DNA of 64,000 nucleotides from Rhodophyticola sp017644125 (lineage in GTDB: Bacteria > Pseudomonadota > Alphaproteobacteria > Rhodobacterales > Rhodobacteraceae), in assembly GCF_042140125.1 (NCBI RefSeq), contig NZ_CP159473.1. One strand, written 5' to 3'. Below, piece by piece: positions 1-8,533 of this stretch. The notes beneath the pieces were generated by a model that was given only the letters and a program-made list of their open reading frames with translations, was not told the DNA's origin and searched no databases. Every line of letters starts with the position of its first letter. Position 1 is the first letter of the stretch. Both the position numbers and the translations under genes were made by a program.

Positions 1-429
1 CTCCGTTACTGGCAGGACGAGCCAAGTCTGTCCCCGGGTGAAATCGGGGAAAAGGTCGGGCTGTCGGCGGCGCAGGTGGCAAGGCGGATGAAGATGCTGC
101 GGCAACGCGGCGTGGTGAAGTCCATCGAGGCGCAGATCAACTGGCCCGCGCTTGGCTACACGGTGGAGGTGTCGCTGCGGATCACGCTCGACAAGACGGT
201 GCCGCGCGCCTTCGACGAGTTTCTGGCCGCCGCGCGCGAGGTGCCGGAGGTGATCGAGATCCAGACCTTTCTGGGCCGTGTCGATGCGCGGCTCAACCTG
301 ATCGCCCGCAACATGCCGCATTATCAGGAGGTCTATCGCGACCGCATCCTCACGCTGCCGCATATCGCCGATATCGAGGCGTTGATGCATGTCGCCCGGA
401 TCAAGGCGGAGGAGGTCTATCCGCTATGA
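1..429 (+). CDS. Lrp/AsnC family regulator (5' truncated)
   Basis: The reading frame is open at the left edge, so the N-terminus is missing. What remains is the second half of a winged helix-turn-helix (SLSPGEIGEKVGLSAAQVAR) followed by an RAM/AsnC ligand-binding domain (IEIQTFLGRVDARLNLIAR, then the C-terminal strand ending VYPL). Lrp/AsnC proteins are DNA-binding regulators that usually respond to amino acids or related metabolites. The stop overlaps the start of the next gene by ATGA, so the two Lrp-type proteins are probably co-translated and may form hetero-oligomers. Family assignment is firm; the effector is unknown. Confidence 0.85.
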   Translation, partial: LRYWQDEPSLSPGEIGEKVGLSAAQVARRMKMLRQRGVVKSIEAQINWPALGYTVEVSLRITLDKTVPRAFDEFLAAAREVPEVIEIQTFLGRVDARLNLIARNMPHYQEVYRDRILTLPHIADIEALMHVARIKAEEVYPL

Positions 430-884
430 GCGATCCCGATGCCACCGATTGGGAGATCCTGCGCGAGTTGCAGCGGGACGGCACCCTCACCGCAAGCGAG
501 ATCGGGCGTCGGATCGGCCTGTCGCAACCGGCCACATGGCGGCGGATCGTCGATCTGCGGAAGGCCGGCATCCTGCATCCGCAACGGTTGCGGATCGATC
601 CCGAGAAAATCGGCTTCGGCGTCACGGTCTTTCTGGGTGTGAAACTGGCCACCAAGGGGCGCGTGAGCCTGGAGGATTTCGAGCGCGCTGTCGCGGCGAT
701 CCCCGAGGTGCAGACCGTCGAGCATGTGCTTGGCCTTTACGACTACCGGTTGCGGGTCGTCGCCCGCGACCTGCCCGATTTCGAACGGGTCCTGCGCCGC
801 CGCATCATGACGCTGCCCGGTGTTGGCAATGTGGAGGCCAATGTCCTTCTGTCCGAGGAGCGGCGACCGGGGCCCTTGGGATGA
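426..884 (+). CDS. Lrp/AsnC family transcriptional regulator
   Basis: 152 residues, the usual Lrp/AsnC length. N-terminal winged helix (WEILRELQRDGTLTASEIG, then RRIGLSQPATWRRI as recognition helix) and C-terminal RAM domain (VQTVEHVLGLYDYRLRVVAR). Starts inside the stop of the preceding Lrp-type gene (ATGA), indicating translational coupling. A class V aminotransferase starts about 65 bases downstream on the same strand, so an amino acid transamination target is plausible but inferred only from position. The C-terminus (ERRPGPLG) is slightly extended past the domain. Confidence 0.9.
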   Translation: MSDPDATDWEILRELQRDGTLTASEIGRRIGLSQPATWRRIVDLRKAGILHPQRLRIDPEKIGFGVTVFLGVKLATKGRVSLEDFERAVAAIPEVQTVEHVLGLYDYRLRVVARDLPDFERVLRRRIMTLPGVGNVEANVLLSEERRPGPLG

Positions 885-949
885 CGCCCCGACATTGTGT
901 CGCCGGCGGCCTGCCGCTACCCATGCCCCATGCAATGGGAGCACCTGAC

Positions 950-2080
950 ATGGCCGCACTTCTCGATCACGTAGACCCGGAGGGGCTTCTGGAATACTCC
1001 GTCGTCTTCACCGACCGCTCGCTCAATCACATGAGCCAGAGCTTTCGCACGGTGATGACCGATATCAGCGCCCTGCTGAAGGAGGTCTACAATGCCGACG
1101 CGGTGGCGCTTGTCCCCGGTGGCGGCACCTACGCGATGGAGGCGGTCGCGCGCCAGTTCGCGCGGGATGCCAGCGTGCTGGTCGTCCGCAACGGCTGGTT
1201 CTCCTACCGCTGGTCGCAGATCCTCGATGCGGGCGGCTTTGCGGGTGAGGTGGCCGTGATGAAGGCGCGGGCTTCGGGCAACGCCCCGAACGCACCGTTC
1301 GCGCCCGCCCCGATCGAAGAGGTCACCGCACGGATCCGCGCGGAAAAGCCCGATGTGGTCTTTGCGCCCCATGTGGAAACCTCCGCGGGTCTGATCCTGC
1401 CGGATGCCTATGTCACGGCGCTGGCCGCGGCGGCCCATGAGGTCGGTGCGCTGATGGTGCTGGATTGCATCGCCTCGGGCTGCGTCTGGGTGGACATGCA
1501 AGCCACCGGCGTCGACGTGCTGATCTCGGCGCCACAGAAGGGATGGTCCGCCTCGCCCTCGGCGGGGCTGGTGATGTTGTCGGACCGGGCGGTGACGCGG
1601 ATGGCCGGTGCCGCATCGGACAGTTTTGCGCTCGATCTCGCGAAATGGCGCCAGATCATGCAGGCCTATGAGGAGGGCGGCCATGCCTATCACGCCACGA
1701 TGCCCACCGATGCGCTGCGCGCCTTTCGCGACACGATGCTGGAAACGCAGAACTATGGCTTTGAGAAACTGAAGGAAAATCAGTGGGCTTTGGGCAACGC
1801 CGTGCGCGACCTGCTGGCCGGGAAGGGCGTTCGTTCCGTCGCGGGCGACGGGTTCGGCGCGCCTGGAGTGGTGGTCAGCTATACCGACGACCCGGCGATC
1901 CAGAACGGCAGTAAATTCGCCGCATGTGGCATGCAGATCGCGGCAGGCGTGCCGTTGCAGGTGGATGAGCCGGAGGGGTTCATGACCTTCCGGATCGGGC
2001 TTTTCGGGCTCGACAAGCTCTATGACGTGGAGGGCGCGGTGGCGCGACTTCGAACGGTCGTGGACAAGGTCTTTCCCTGA
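950..2080 (+). CDS. Class V aminotransferase (alanine-glyoxylate type)
   Basis: 376 residues from the ATG preceded by GGGAG; a second in-frame ATG lies 15 bases upstream and the frame runs open further without family similarity. PLP fold-type I class V features: glycine-rich phosphate loop VPGGGT near residue 56, HVETSAG near 141, the PLP-ring aspartate in LDCIASG near 172, and the Schiff-base lysine Lys197 in SAPQKGWS. The family includes alanine-glyoxylate, serine-glyoxylate and related aminotransferases; the substrate cannot be told from sequence. It follows two coupled Lrp/AsnC regulators on the same strand, a common arrangement for locally controlled amino acid enzymes. Confidence 0.85.
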   Translation: MAALLDHVDPEGLLEYSVVFTDRSLNHMSQSFRTVMTDISALLKEVYNADAVALVPGGGTYAMEAVARQFARDASVLVVRNGWFSYRWSQILDAGGFAGEVAVMKARASGNAPNAPFAPAPIEEVTARIRAEKPDVVFAPHVETSAGLILPDAYVTALAAAAHEVGALMVLDCIASGCVWVDMQATGVDVLISAPQKGWSASPSAGLVMLSDRAVTRMAGAASDSFALDLAKWRQIMQAYEEGGHAYHATMPTDALRAFRDTMLETQNYGFEKLKENQWALGNAVRDLLAGKGVRSVAGDGFGAPGVVVSYTDDPAIQNGSKFAACGMQIAAGVPLQVDEPEGFMTFRIGLFGLDKLYDVEGAVARLRTVVDKVFP

Positions 2081-2107
2081 CGGGCACACCGTTGCAGGGC
2101 GCCCGGT

Positions 2108-3313
2108 TCAGCCGCGGGCGCCCAGACCCGCGCGCATCAGCACACGGCGCACGGGCGCGACCGAGTAGAAGGTGTTCAACGCCTGCATCCGCAGATCGCG
2201 CAGCCCCTGCGTCTCCACCATCGAGGCGCGGTTGAGCGCATCGACGCCGGTCACCCGGGCCAGCACCTCGGCATGGCGGATCCGGTTGTACTTGCGAAGA
2301 AGGTCGCGCGCGCCCGGATCGCCCGGGGCCGCTTCGATCAACTCCAGCAGTACCCGCAGATCCGCGAGGCTCATGTTCAGACCCTGCGCCCCGATGGGCG
2401 GCATGACATGCGCGGCCTCGGCGATCAGGGCGGTGCGTTCGGCCTCCATCCGCTCGGCGACCTGGCTGATGATCGGCCAGACCGTCCGGCGGGAGACCAG
2501 CGTCAGCGGCCCGAACAGATGGCAGGAGCGTTCGGACATTTCCGCCTCGAACGCGGTGACATCCAGCGCGGCCAGCCGCGTCACCTCGGGCCCGCGCTCC
2601 ATCCAGACGATGGCGGAGGAAGGCAGCCCCTCGTAATCGGGCAGCGGCACCAGCGTGAAGGGCCCGCCCGAGCGGTGGATCTCGGTCGAGACATTCTCGT
2701 GCGGGATCGGATGGGTGACGGCAAAGGCCAACGCCTTCTGCCCGTAGCGCGTTGTCTTCACGCCGATCCCGACCGCTTCCCGGACGGGGGAGGCGCGCCC
2801 GTCGGCGCCGATCACCAGCCTGGCCCGGACACGCGCGCCATCGCTCAGGGTCACCCGCGCCTCGGTCTCCCGGGTCAGCAGCCCGGCGGTTGCGGTGCCC
2901 GGTCGGAACCGGACATTCGGCAGCCCGTCCAGCGCGGCCAGCATCTCGCGGCGCAGCAACCAGTTGGGCAGGTTCCAGCCAAAGGGCAGGTCGGAGATAT
3001 CGGCGGCGTTGAAATCATGGGCCGCGCGGGGCTCGGGCGTTTCCCCGCCCGCATCGACGATCCGCATCACCTGCAACGGCGTCGCATGATCGGCCAGCCG
3101 GTCCCAGAGGCCGATCCTATCCAGGAAATCCCGGGACGGTTGCAGAAATGCGGTCGTCCGCAGGTCGGAGCCTTCCGCGTCCCGCTCGGTGACCGGTGGC
3201 GTGGGGTCGACGCAGATCACCGAGAAGTCGGCGCGGCCGAACCCGACCGCGGCGGTCAGTCCGGCGACGCCGCCGCCAGAGATCAGGATATCGGTGTCGA
3301 TCAGCTTGGCCAT
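2108..3313 (-). CDS. UbiH/COQ6-family FAD-dependent hydroxylase
   Basis: 401 residues, normal for the family. N-terminal Rossmann dinucleotide motif ISGGGVAGLTAAVGFGRADF, central GADGRASPVREAVG (the DG motif that binds FAD and NADPH), and the C-terminal FAD motif GAQGLNMSLADLRVL. These mark a class A flavoprotein monooxygenase of the ubiquinone ring hydroxylase group (UbiH/UbiF/COQ6). The likely role is one of the ring hydroxylations in ubiquinone biosynthesis at the inner membrane. Which ring position is attacked cannot be read from sequence. It converges on the aminotransferase gene; a small membrane-protein gene lies upstream on the same strand. Confidence 0.85.
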   Translation of the reverse strand: MAKLIDTDILISGGGVAGLTAAVGFGRADFSVICVDPTPPVTERDAEGSDLRTTAFLQPSRDFLDRIGLWDRLADHATPLQVMRIVDAGGETPEPRAAHDFNAADISDLPFGWNLPNWLLRREMLAALDGLPNVRFRPGTATAGLLTRETEARVTLSDGARVRARLVIGADGRASPVREAVGIGVKTTRYGQKALAFAVTHPIPHENVSTEIHRSGGPFTLVPLPDYEGLPSSAIVWMERGPEVTRLAALDVTAFEAEMSERSCHLFGPLTLVSRRTVWPIISQVAERMEAERTALIAEAAHVMPPIGAQGLNMSLADLRVLLELIEAAPGDPGARDLLRKYNRIRHAEVLARVTGVDALNRASMVETQGLRDLRMQALNTFYSVAPVRRVLMRAGLGARG

Positions 3314-3374
3314 GACACAGAAATAGGGTGCGGAGCCGGACCGGTCGAAGCGTCAAACGCGCACAGGGCGCAGA

Positions 3375-3623
3375 TCAGCCAAGGGTGATCCGGATCAGGG
3401 TCAGGAACATCACGAGCACCAGGATCAGGGCCGGAATGATCAGGCCGGGATAGCCGAAGATCATGAAGGCGCTGCCCCAGAGCCCGACCAGCATGGCGAT
3501 GGCGTAAAAGGGCGTATCCTCGTCGCCTTCCACGATCTCGCGGGCCATGCGGCCGATGAGCGGGATGCGGTATGTGATCCTGCGGGTGAAATAGGGGCGC
3601 GGGGCCTCGGGCGTCATTGTCAT
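3375..3623 (-). CDS. Small two-helix membrane protein, unknown function
   Basis: 82 residues from the ATG preceded by AGGAGAAACCGCAG; the open frame extends upstream but lacks a ribosome site. A short polar N-terminus (MTMTPEAPRPYFTRRITYR) precedes two hydrophobic segments, approximately FYAIAMLVGLWGSAFMIFG and IIPALILVLVMFLTLI. No motif recognised. It lies upstream of the UbiH-type gene on the same strand with about 60 bases between, so co-transcription with a quinone biosynthesis gene is possible but unproven. Confidence 0.65.
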   Translation of the reverse strand: MTMTPEAPRPYFTRRITYRIPLIGRMAREIVEGDEDTPFYAIAMLVGLWGSAFMIFGYPGLIIPALILVLVMFLTLIRITLG

Positions 3624-3704
3624 CTGCGGTTTCTCCTGTTCGCTGGAGCACAGATGGGGCGGGCAGGACCGAAAACGAGAGGCACAATTGCCGCAGTGCG
3701 GCAT

Positions 3705-3737
3705 CTATCGAGTATATAGGAGAATACTATCGAATAT
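3705..3737. promoter_or_regulatory. Direct-repeat AT-rich element upstream of the small membrane gene
   Basis: CTATCGAGTAT (3705-3715) recurs as CTATCGAATAT (3727-3737), 10 of 11 bases identical, 22 bases apart (two helical turns). Between them AGTAT and ATACT also form an inverted pair. The block is distinctly AT-rich against its surroundings and lies 80-115 bases upstream of the minus-strand start at 3623. A regulator-binding site or promoter is inferred from position only. Confidence 0.4.
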
Positions 3738-3767
3738 GCCGAACCTGCTTGGATTTTCCTATTCGCC

Positions 3768-4415
3768 TCAGCGGGTCAGTACGGTGAGAAACCCGGTCAG
3801 GTCATCGGTGTGATGGTCGATAAAGACCTCCTCCACCGGGGTGGCGGCCACATGGACCGTGCGCAGCCCCATGTCATGGGGGGCGGCCAGATTGCGGGCC
3901 TCGTCCTCGAACATCGCGGAGCGGGTCGGGGCCAGCCCGTCCGTGGCAAAGACCACTTCGAAGGCGCGCGCCTCGGGCTTGGGGCGGAAATTGGCGTGTT
4001 CGACGCCATAGATCGCATCGAAAAGCCCGGTCAGCCCTCGATGGGCCAGCACCCTCTCCGCATAGGGCGCGGTTCCGTTGGTGAAGACGATCCGGCGCCC
4101 GGGCAGGGCGGCAATCCGCCCGGCAAGGTCGGGGTCGGGGCTCAGGACGGTGAAGTCGATCTCGTGGACCTCGTGCAGATAGGGGCCGGGATCGACCCCG
4201 TGCAGATCCATCAGCCCCGCCAGCGTGGTACCATGATCCTGCCAGTATTTCCGCCGCAGGCGGTCGGCCTCCGGGCGATCCACGCCAAGGGCCTCCATCA
4301 CATAGGCCGTCATGCGGATGTTGATCTGGTCGAACAGCGCCATTTCCGGGGGATACAGCGTGTTGTCGAGGTCGAAGACCCAGGTGTCGATATGGTGGAA
4401 TTGTTCGGCTGGCAT
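3768..4415 (-). CDS. HAD-superfamily pyrimidine 5'-nucleotidase-like phosphatase
   Basis: 215 residues. HAD motif I is WVFDLDNTLY near residue 12 (nucleophile and acid/base aspartates), motif II is VFTNGTAPYAERVL, and motif III/IV is SAMFEDEARNLAAPHDMGL with the acidic pair. The DLDNTLYPP start followed by a helical cap resembles the SDT1/PhoE-like pyrimidine 5'-nucleotidase group found in alphaproteobacteria, which dephosphorylates UMP/CMP-type monophosphates. Substrate assignment is by family resemblance. It is divergent from the GntR gene, with about 95 bases between starts. Confidence 0.8.
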   Translation of the reverse strand: MPAEQFHHIDTWVFDLDNTLYPPEMALFDQINIRMTAYVMEALGVDRPEADRLRRKYWQDHGTTLAGLMDLHGVDPGPYLHEVHEIDFTVLSPDPDLAGRIAALPGRRIVFTNGTAPYAERVLAHRGLTGLFDAIYGVEHANFRPKPEARAFEVVFATDGLAPTRSAMFEDEARNLAAPHDMGLRTVHVAATPVEEVFIDHHTDDLTGFLTVLTR

Positions 4416-4510
4416 GGGAGCGGTTTAGGCCGTGGCGCGGGGCGCGGCAAGGGGTGGCTTGTCTTGGCCCCTGTGCTTGCCTAGCTTCGGGCAGATCGAA
4501 AGGACTTTGG

Positions 4511-5152
4511 ATGGCTCAGAAGAAACCCCCGCACAAGGATGCCTATGACCTGATCCTTGAGGCGATCGATGTGGGCATCTACCGGCCCGGCGCGCGGCTG
4601 GTGGAGTTGGAACTGGCGGAGCGCTTCGGCGTCAGCCGGACGCCGATCCGCGAGGCGTTGCAGCGTCTTGAGACGCAAAGCCTGCTGACCCGCGATGGCC
4701 GCAGCCTGATCGTGGCGTCGTTGGACCACGCGCAGACGGCGGAGCTTTACGCGGTGCGCACCGAGCTTGAGGGACTGGCGGCCCGGCTTGCGGCGCAGCA
4801 TGCCGCGGCCGAGGAAATCCGTGTGCTGCGCGACATGGTGGAGGCCGACCGCGCGCTTCTGGATGATCCCGACGCGCTGTCGCGGGCCAATCGCCGGTTC
4901 CACAAGCAGATCCATCTGGCCAGCCACAACCGGTATCTGGTGCAGCAGCTTGACCTCGTGCATCGCTCCATGGCGCTGATGGCGACCACGTCGCTGGCGG
5001 CAGCGGGCCGGGGCGAGGATGCGTTGAGCGAACATGCCGCGATCGTTCAGGCGATTGCCGACCGGGACGGGGACACGGCGGCGAAAGCGCTGAGAAAGCA
5101 CCTCTCCACGGCTTTCGAAGTGCGCCTGAAGGAACAGGCGCGCAACGTCTAG
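4511..5152 (+). CDS. GntR-family transcriptional regulator (FCD/FadR type)
   Basis: 213 residues from the ATG at 4511, preceded by AAAGGA; an upstream extension in the open frame is not family-like. N-terminal winged helix with the GntR signature (GARLVELELAERFGVSRTPI, then REALQRLE) and an all-helical C-terminal FCD ligand domain (ELYAVRTELEGLAARLAAQHA, later ANRRFHKQIHLASHNRYL and the metal-site histidine in SEHAAIVQAI). FCD regulators usually sense organic acids or sugar acids. The stop overlaps the 3' end of the convergent glycosyltransferase gene by 4 bases. Target unknown. Confidence 0.88.
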   Translation: MAQKKPPHKDAYDLILEAIDVGIYRPGARLVELELAERFGVSRTPIREALQRLETQSLLTRDGRSLIVASLDHAQTAELYAVRTELEGLAARLAAQHAAAEEIRVLRDMVEADRALLDDPDALSRANRRFHKQIHLASHNRYLVQQLDLVHRSMALMATTSLAAAGRGEDALSEHAAIVQAIADRDGDTAAKALRKHLSTAFEVRLKEQARNV

Positions 5153-7134
5153 GGCGCTGTCCCGGTGCCGGGGGTTGCCACCATCCCGCGGCGATGACTG
5201 AACTTGCCGTGGGCGGTCTTTGCCCAGTGGAAAGGCCGCAACAGCATCTCGACCAGCGCCAAAACCGCCGCCGCGGAGGCAAGCGGGAAGTAGAGAAGCA
5301 TCAGCGGCAGCGCCAGCCGATGCCGGCGTAGATGCGGGGCGCGGCAGGCGAGGAAGGACATGGTCAGGCTGAGCACCAGCGCCAGCACGAAGCCCGCCCC
5401 GATCATGCCGAAGCCGAAGGGCGTGAGCACCGGGTCAAGCGGGTGGGGCAGACCGAAGGGTACAAGGGAGAAGGTCCACAAAAGCGGGGCCGCCAGAAAG
5501 CCCAGAACGGTGCCCAGTATCTGCAACTGGAAGCCGAGAAAGGCCCGGGGGCCAAGCGACCGCCAGAGCGCGACCGGGTCGCGCATATGGGTCACCCAAG
5601 TCATCGCATAGCCTTTCAGCCAGCGGGACCGCTGCCGGATCCAGGGCAGGATGGCCGAATTCGCCTCCTCATAGGTGGTGGTGGCCACGATTTCCGTGCG
5701 ATAGCCGTTGCGCACCAGCCGCAGGCCCAGCTCGGCGTCTTCGGTCACGTTATGGGCATCCCACGCGCCCACCGCCTCCAGCGCGGCCCGGCGCAGGAAC
5801 GGCGTCGTGCCGCCCAGGGGCACGAACAGGCCAAGCCTCTGGACGCCGGGCAGCATCATCCGGAACCAGCTTGCATATTCGATTGTAAAACAACGGCTTA
5901 TCCAGTTGTGGGTGGCGTTGTAGTAATCCAGGCGGCCCTGTAGGCACGCAACCTCGGGCGGGCATTCCGAGAACCGGCGTACCACCTTCCGGATCTGGTC
6001 CGGGTCGGGCCGATCCTCCGCGTCATAGATGCCGATGATCGAGCCGCGGGCGAAATTCAACGCGTAGTTCAGCGCCCTGGGTTTGGTTTGCGGATGCCCG
6101 GGCGGCACGGTCACGGCCCGCATCCAGGACGGGAGGGTGGCCTGGGCCAGGGCGGTCTGCGTGGTCCGGTCTCCGGCTTCGAGAACCAGGATCACATCCA
6201 GCAATTCACGCGGATAATCCAGCCGTGACAGGCGTTTGACCAATTGGCCCGCGATGTCCTGTTCCCGCAGGAGCGGCACAAGGATGCTGACCACGGGTTG
6301 CCGGCGCAGCGGGATCGGCTGGCGGAGCGGGGCAAGGGCCGCCGCGATGCCGTTCGAGGGTTCGGGGACGGGTGCGCGCAGCGCCGCCGCCAGCGCCGCC
6401 AGTTTCAGCGTCGCGTTGCAGAAAAAGACCAGTAGCGCGATCCCATAGGCCAGCACGGCCAGCACTACCGGGTTCGTCCAGGCGAAGGCCGCGACCGCCA
6501 GGCCCCAGCTTGCCAGAACCGGCATCCAGCGTCTGACGTTCCAGTTGCGGCAACTGGCCTGTTGCGGCACCCGCGCCTCGGCCAGCCGGGCAAGTTCCGG
6601 TCCATAGGCCCGCGTCAGCGCGTCGTGCATCTGGCTGCGGCTAGCGATGGCCACGATCAGGGGCTGGTCGGGGTCGAAGGCCGCGCGGATCGCGGCCTCC
6701 TGATCGGGTCTGTTGGTGACGACGATCAGCGCCTGACCGGCACGCCGCCACGGCAGGGCGCTGAGCGCGATCGCGGTCTTGGCGGGCAGAAGCGCGGCCA
6801 GGGTCGCGTCGGCGGGGTCGGTGGCCAGATTGATCGCCTTGGCGCCGTATTGCGCGCAGAGGCAGTTCAGCAACTGGCGCTCGGATATGTCCCCATGGGC
6901 AAGGATTTCGCCGATCGGAAGATCCTGATGGCGTTGCAGCGCGATGGCCTTGAGCAGCGTCTCTGGCCCGATAACACCCTGATCCACGAGGATTTCGGCC
7001 AGCGGGCGGGGGCGGCGACGCGCCTTTCGGTCCTCCACCCGAACCGGAGGATCACGCAGCAGACGAGGCTCCGGACGTGTCCGGTTGGATTTGAAGACCA
7101 GCGTATTCAACGGCATGTGCCCCAGCGGCGACAA
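5149..7134 (-). CDS. GT2 glycosyltransferase with N-terminal MshEN-like domain
   Basis: 661 residues (another ATG 18 bases in is possible). Residues about 40-150 resemble the N-terminal domain of type II secretion ATPases (MshEN/GspE-N): PLAEILVDQGVIGPETLLKA, then LPIGEILAHGDISERQL and CAQYGAKAINL. Two hydrophobic helices follow, then a GT2 domain with VSILVPLLREQD, the metal-binding region YDAEDRPDP, the acceptor-site TEDAELGLRL and the QRSRWLKGYAMTW box of processive synthases, then several C-terminal membrane segments. MshEN domains in other proteins bind cyclic di-GMP; E. coli NfrB joins GT2 to MshEN in the other order. A membrane polysaccharide synthase under c-di-GMP control is the inference; the sugar is unknown. 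Confidence 0.8.
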   Translation of the reverse strand: MSPLGHMPLNTLVFKSNRTRPEPRLLRDPPVRVEDRKARRRPRPLAEILVDQGVIGPETLLKAIALQRHQDLPIGEILAHGDISERQLLNCLCAQYGAKAINLATDPADATLAALLPAKTAIALSALPWRRAGQALIVVTNRPDQEAAIRAAFDPDQPLIVAIASRSQMHDALTRAYGPELARLAEARVPQQASCRNWNVRRWMPVLASWGLAVAAFAWTNPVVLAVLAYGIALLVFFCNATLKLAALAAALRAPVPEPSNGIAAALAPLRQPIPLRRQPVVSILVPLLREQDIAGQLVKRLSRLDYPRELLDVILVLEAGDRTTQTALAQATLPSWMRAVTVPPGHPQTKPRALNYALNFARGSIIGIYDAEDRPDPDQIRKVVRRFSECPPEVACLQGRLDYYNATHNWISRCFTIEYASWFRMMLPGVQRLGLFVPLGGTTPFLRRAALEAVGAWDAHNVTEDAELGLRLVRNGYRTEIVATTTYEEANSAILPWIRQRSRWLKGYAMTWVTHMRDPVALWRSLGPRAFLGFQLQILGTVLGFLAAPLLWTFSLVPFGLPHPLDPVLTPFGFGMIGAGFVLALVLSLTMSFLACRAPHLRRHRLALPLMLLYFPLASAAAVLALVEMLLRPFHWAKTAHGKFSHRRGMVATPGTGTAP

Positions 7135-7163
7135 GACAACTTGCCGAGAATGCGTTGTACAGT

Positions 7164-7180
7164 GTTAACAAGCGGTTAAC
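7164..7180. repeat. Paired GTTAAC palindromes upstream of the glycosyltransferase
   Basis: GTTAAC (7164-7169) is repeated at 7175-7180 with a 5-base spacer, so the site is both a direct and an inverted repeat with an 11-base period. It lies 30-46 bases upstream of the minus-strand start at 7134, in the 95-base gap after carA. It may be a regulator site or part of the promoter; there is no further support. Confidence 0.3.
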
Positions 7181-7229
7181 TACGCTTGCGGTCCCCCGGT
7201 GGCGGTGCCGGGCAGCACCCGGTCGGGTG

Positions 7230-8384
7230 TCAGGCGGGCGTTCCGGCGCGGGTGCGCATCGCCGCCGCAAAGCGCTCGAACAGGTAGTAGCTGTCTTGCG
7301 GGCCCGGGCTTGCCTCGGGGTGATACTGCACCGAAAACACCGGGCGGTCCTCCATCCGGATCCCACAATTCGACCCGTCGAACAGGGACACATGGGTTTC
7401 CCTGACACCGGCCGGCAAGGTCTGGCTGTCGACGGTGAAGCCGTGGTTCATGGAAGTGATTTCCACCTTGCCGGTTTCCAGATCCTTGACCGGATGATTG
7501 GCCCCGTGATGGCCGTGGTTCATCTTGATGGTCCTGGCCCCAAGTGCGAGGGCAAGCATCTGATGGCCGAGGCAGATGCCGAAAACCGGCAGGTCGGCAT
7601 CCAGCACGCCCCGGATCATCGGCACCGCATAACGCCCGGTTGCCGCCGGATCGCCGGGACCGTTCGACAGGAAAACGCCGTCGGGCGACTGCGCAAGCAC
7701 ATCCTCCGCGGTCGCGCTGGCCGGCATCACGGTCACGTCGCAGCCCGCCGAGGCCAGACAGCGCAGGATGTTGCGTTTCGCCCCATAGTCGATCGCCACG
7801 ACCTTGGGGCCCGGCTCCGTCCGCCGGGTGTAGCCTTCCGGCCAGGCCCAGCGCTTTTCGTCCCAGCGGTAGGATTGGGCGCAGGTCACATCCTTGGCCA
7901 GATCCAGCCCCTCCAGCCCCGCGAACCCGCGGGCAGCGGCCACCAGGGCCTCCAGATCGAACTTGCCCTCGGGGTCATGGGCCAGCGCCACATGGGGCGC
8001 GCCCTGCTGCCGGATCGCACGGGTCAGCCGCCGGGTGTCGACACCGCCGATGCAGATCCGCCCCTGCCGTGCCAGCCAGCCGGTCAGCTCCGCCTCCGCG
8101 CGCCAGTTCGACGGCTCGGTAGGATCCCATTTCACGACCATGCCGGCGGCGACGGGGGTGGCGGTTTCATCGTCCTCGGCGGTGACGCCGGTATTGCCGA
8201 TATGGGGAAAGGTGAAGGTCACGATCTGCCCCGCATAGGACGGGTCGGTCATGATTTCCTGATATCCGGTCATCGCGGTGTTGAAGCAGAGCTCCGCCAC
8301 CGTCTGCCCCGTGGCCCCGAACCCGCGCCCGTAGAAAACGGTGCCGTCTGCAAGCACCAGGCAGGCTGTGGCATGGTCGGGCAT
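7230..8384 (-). CDS. carA: Carbamoyl-phosphate synthase small subunit
   Basis: 384 residues from the ATG with GGAG 8 bases upstream. CarA hydrolyses glutamine and channels ammonia to CarB to make carbamoyl phosphate for arginine and pyrimidine synthesis. The N-terminal CPSase small domain (ADGTVFYGRGFGATG, NTAMTGYQEIMTDPSY) is followed by a class I glutamine amidotransferase domain with SNGPGDPAATG, the nucleophile elbow GICLGHQ and the His-Glu region QYHPEASPGPQDS. Length and all landmarks match the family. carB is not in this window. The gene is divergent from the YqeY-type gene, which starts 150 bases away. Confidence 0.97.
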   Translation of the reverse strand: MPDHATACLVLADGTVFYGRGFGATGQTVAELCFNTAMTGYQEIMTDPSYAGQIVTFTFPHIGNTGVTAEDDETATPVAAGMVVKWDPTEPSNWRAEAELTGWLARQGRICIGGVDTRRLTRAIRQQGAPHVALAHDPEGKFDLEALVAAARGFAGLEGLDLAKDVTCAQSYRWDEKRWAWPEGYTRRTEPGPKVVAIDYGAKRNILRCLASAGCDVTVMPASATAEDVLAQSPDGVFLSNGPGDPAATGRYAVPMIRGVLDADLPVFGICLGHQMLALALGARTIKMNHGHHGANHPVKDLETGKVEITSMNHGFTVDSQTLPAGVRETHVSLFDGSNCGIRMEDRPVFSVQYHPEASPGPQDSYYLFERFAAAMRTRAGTPA

Positions 8385-8533
8385 CGGGGCGACTCCATCA
8401 ACAGGGGCTTGGGAAAAGTCGCGGCACAGTATGGGCGCGCCCATCCGGGGTCAAGCAGGCAAGGGGTGTTGTTGCGGCGCGGCAGATGACCTATCTAACA
8501 TCTCTTGGGAAACCACAGGGACATGGGATCAAC

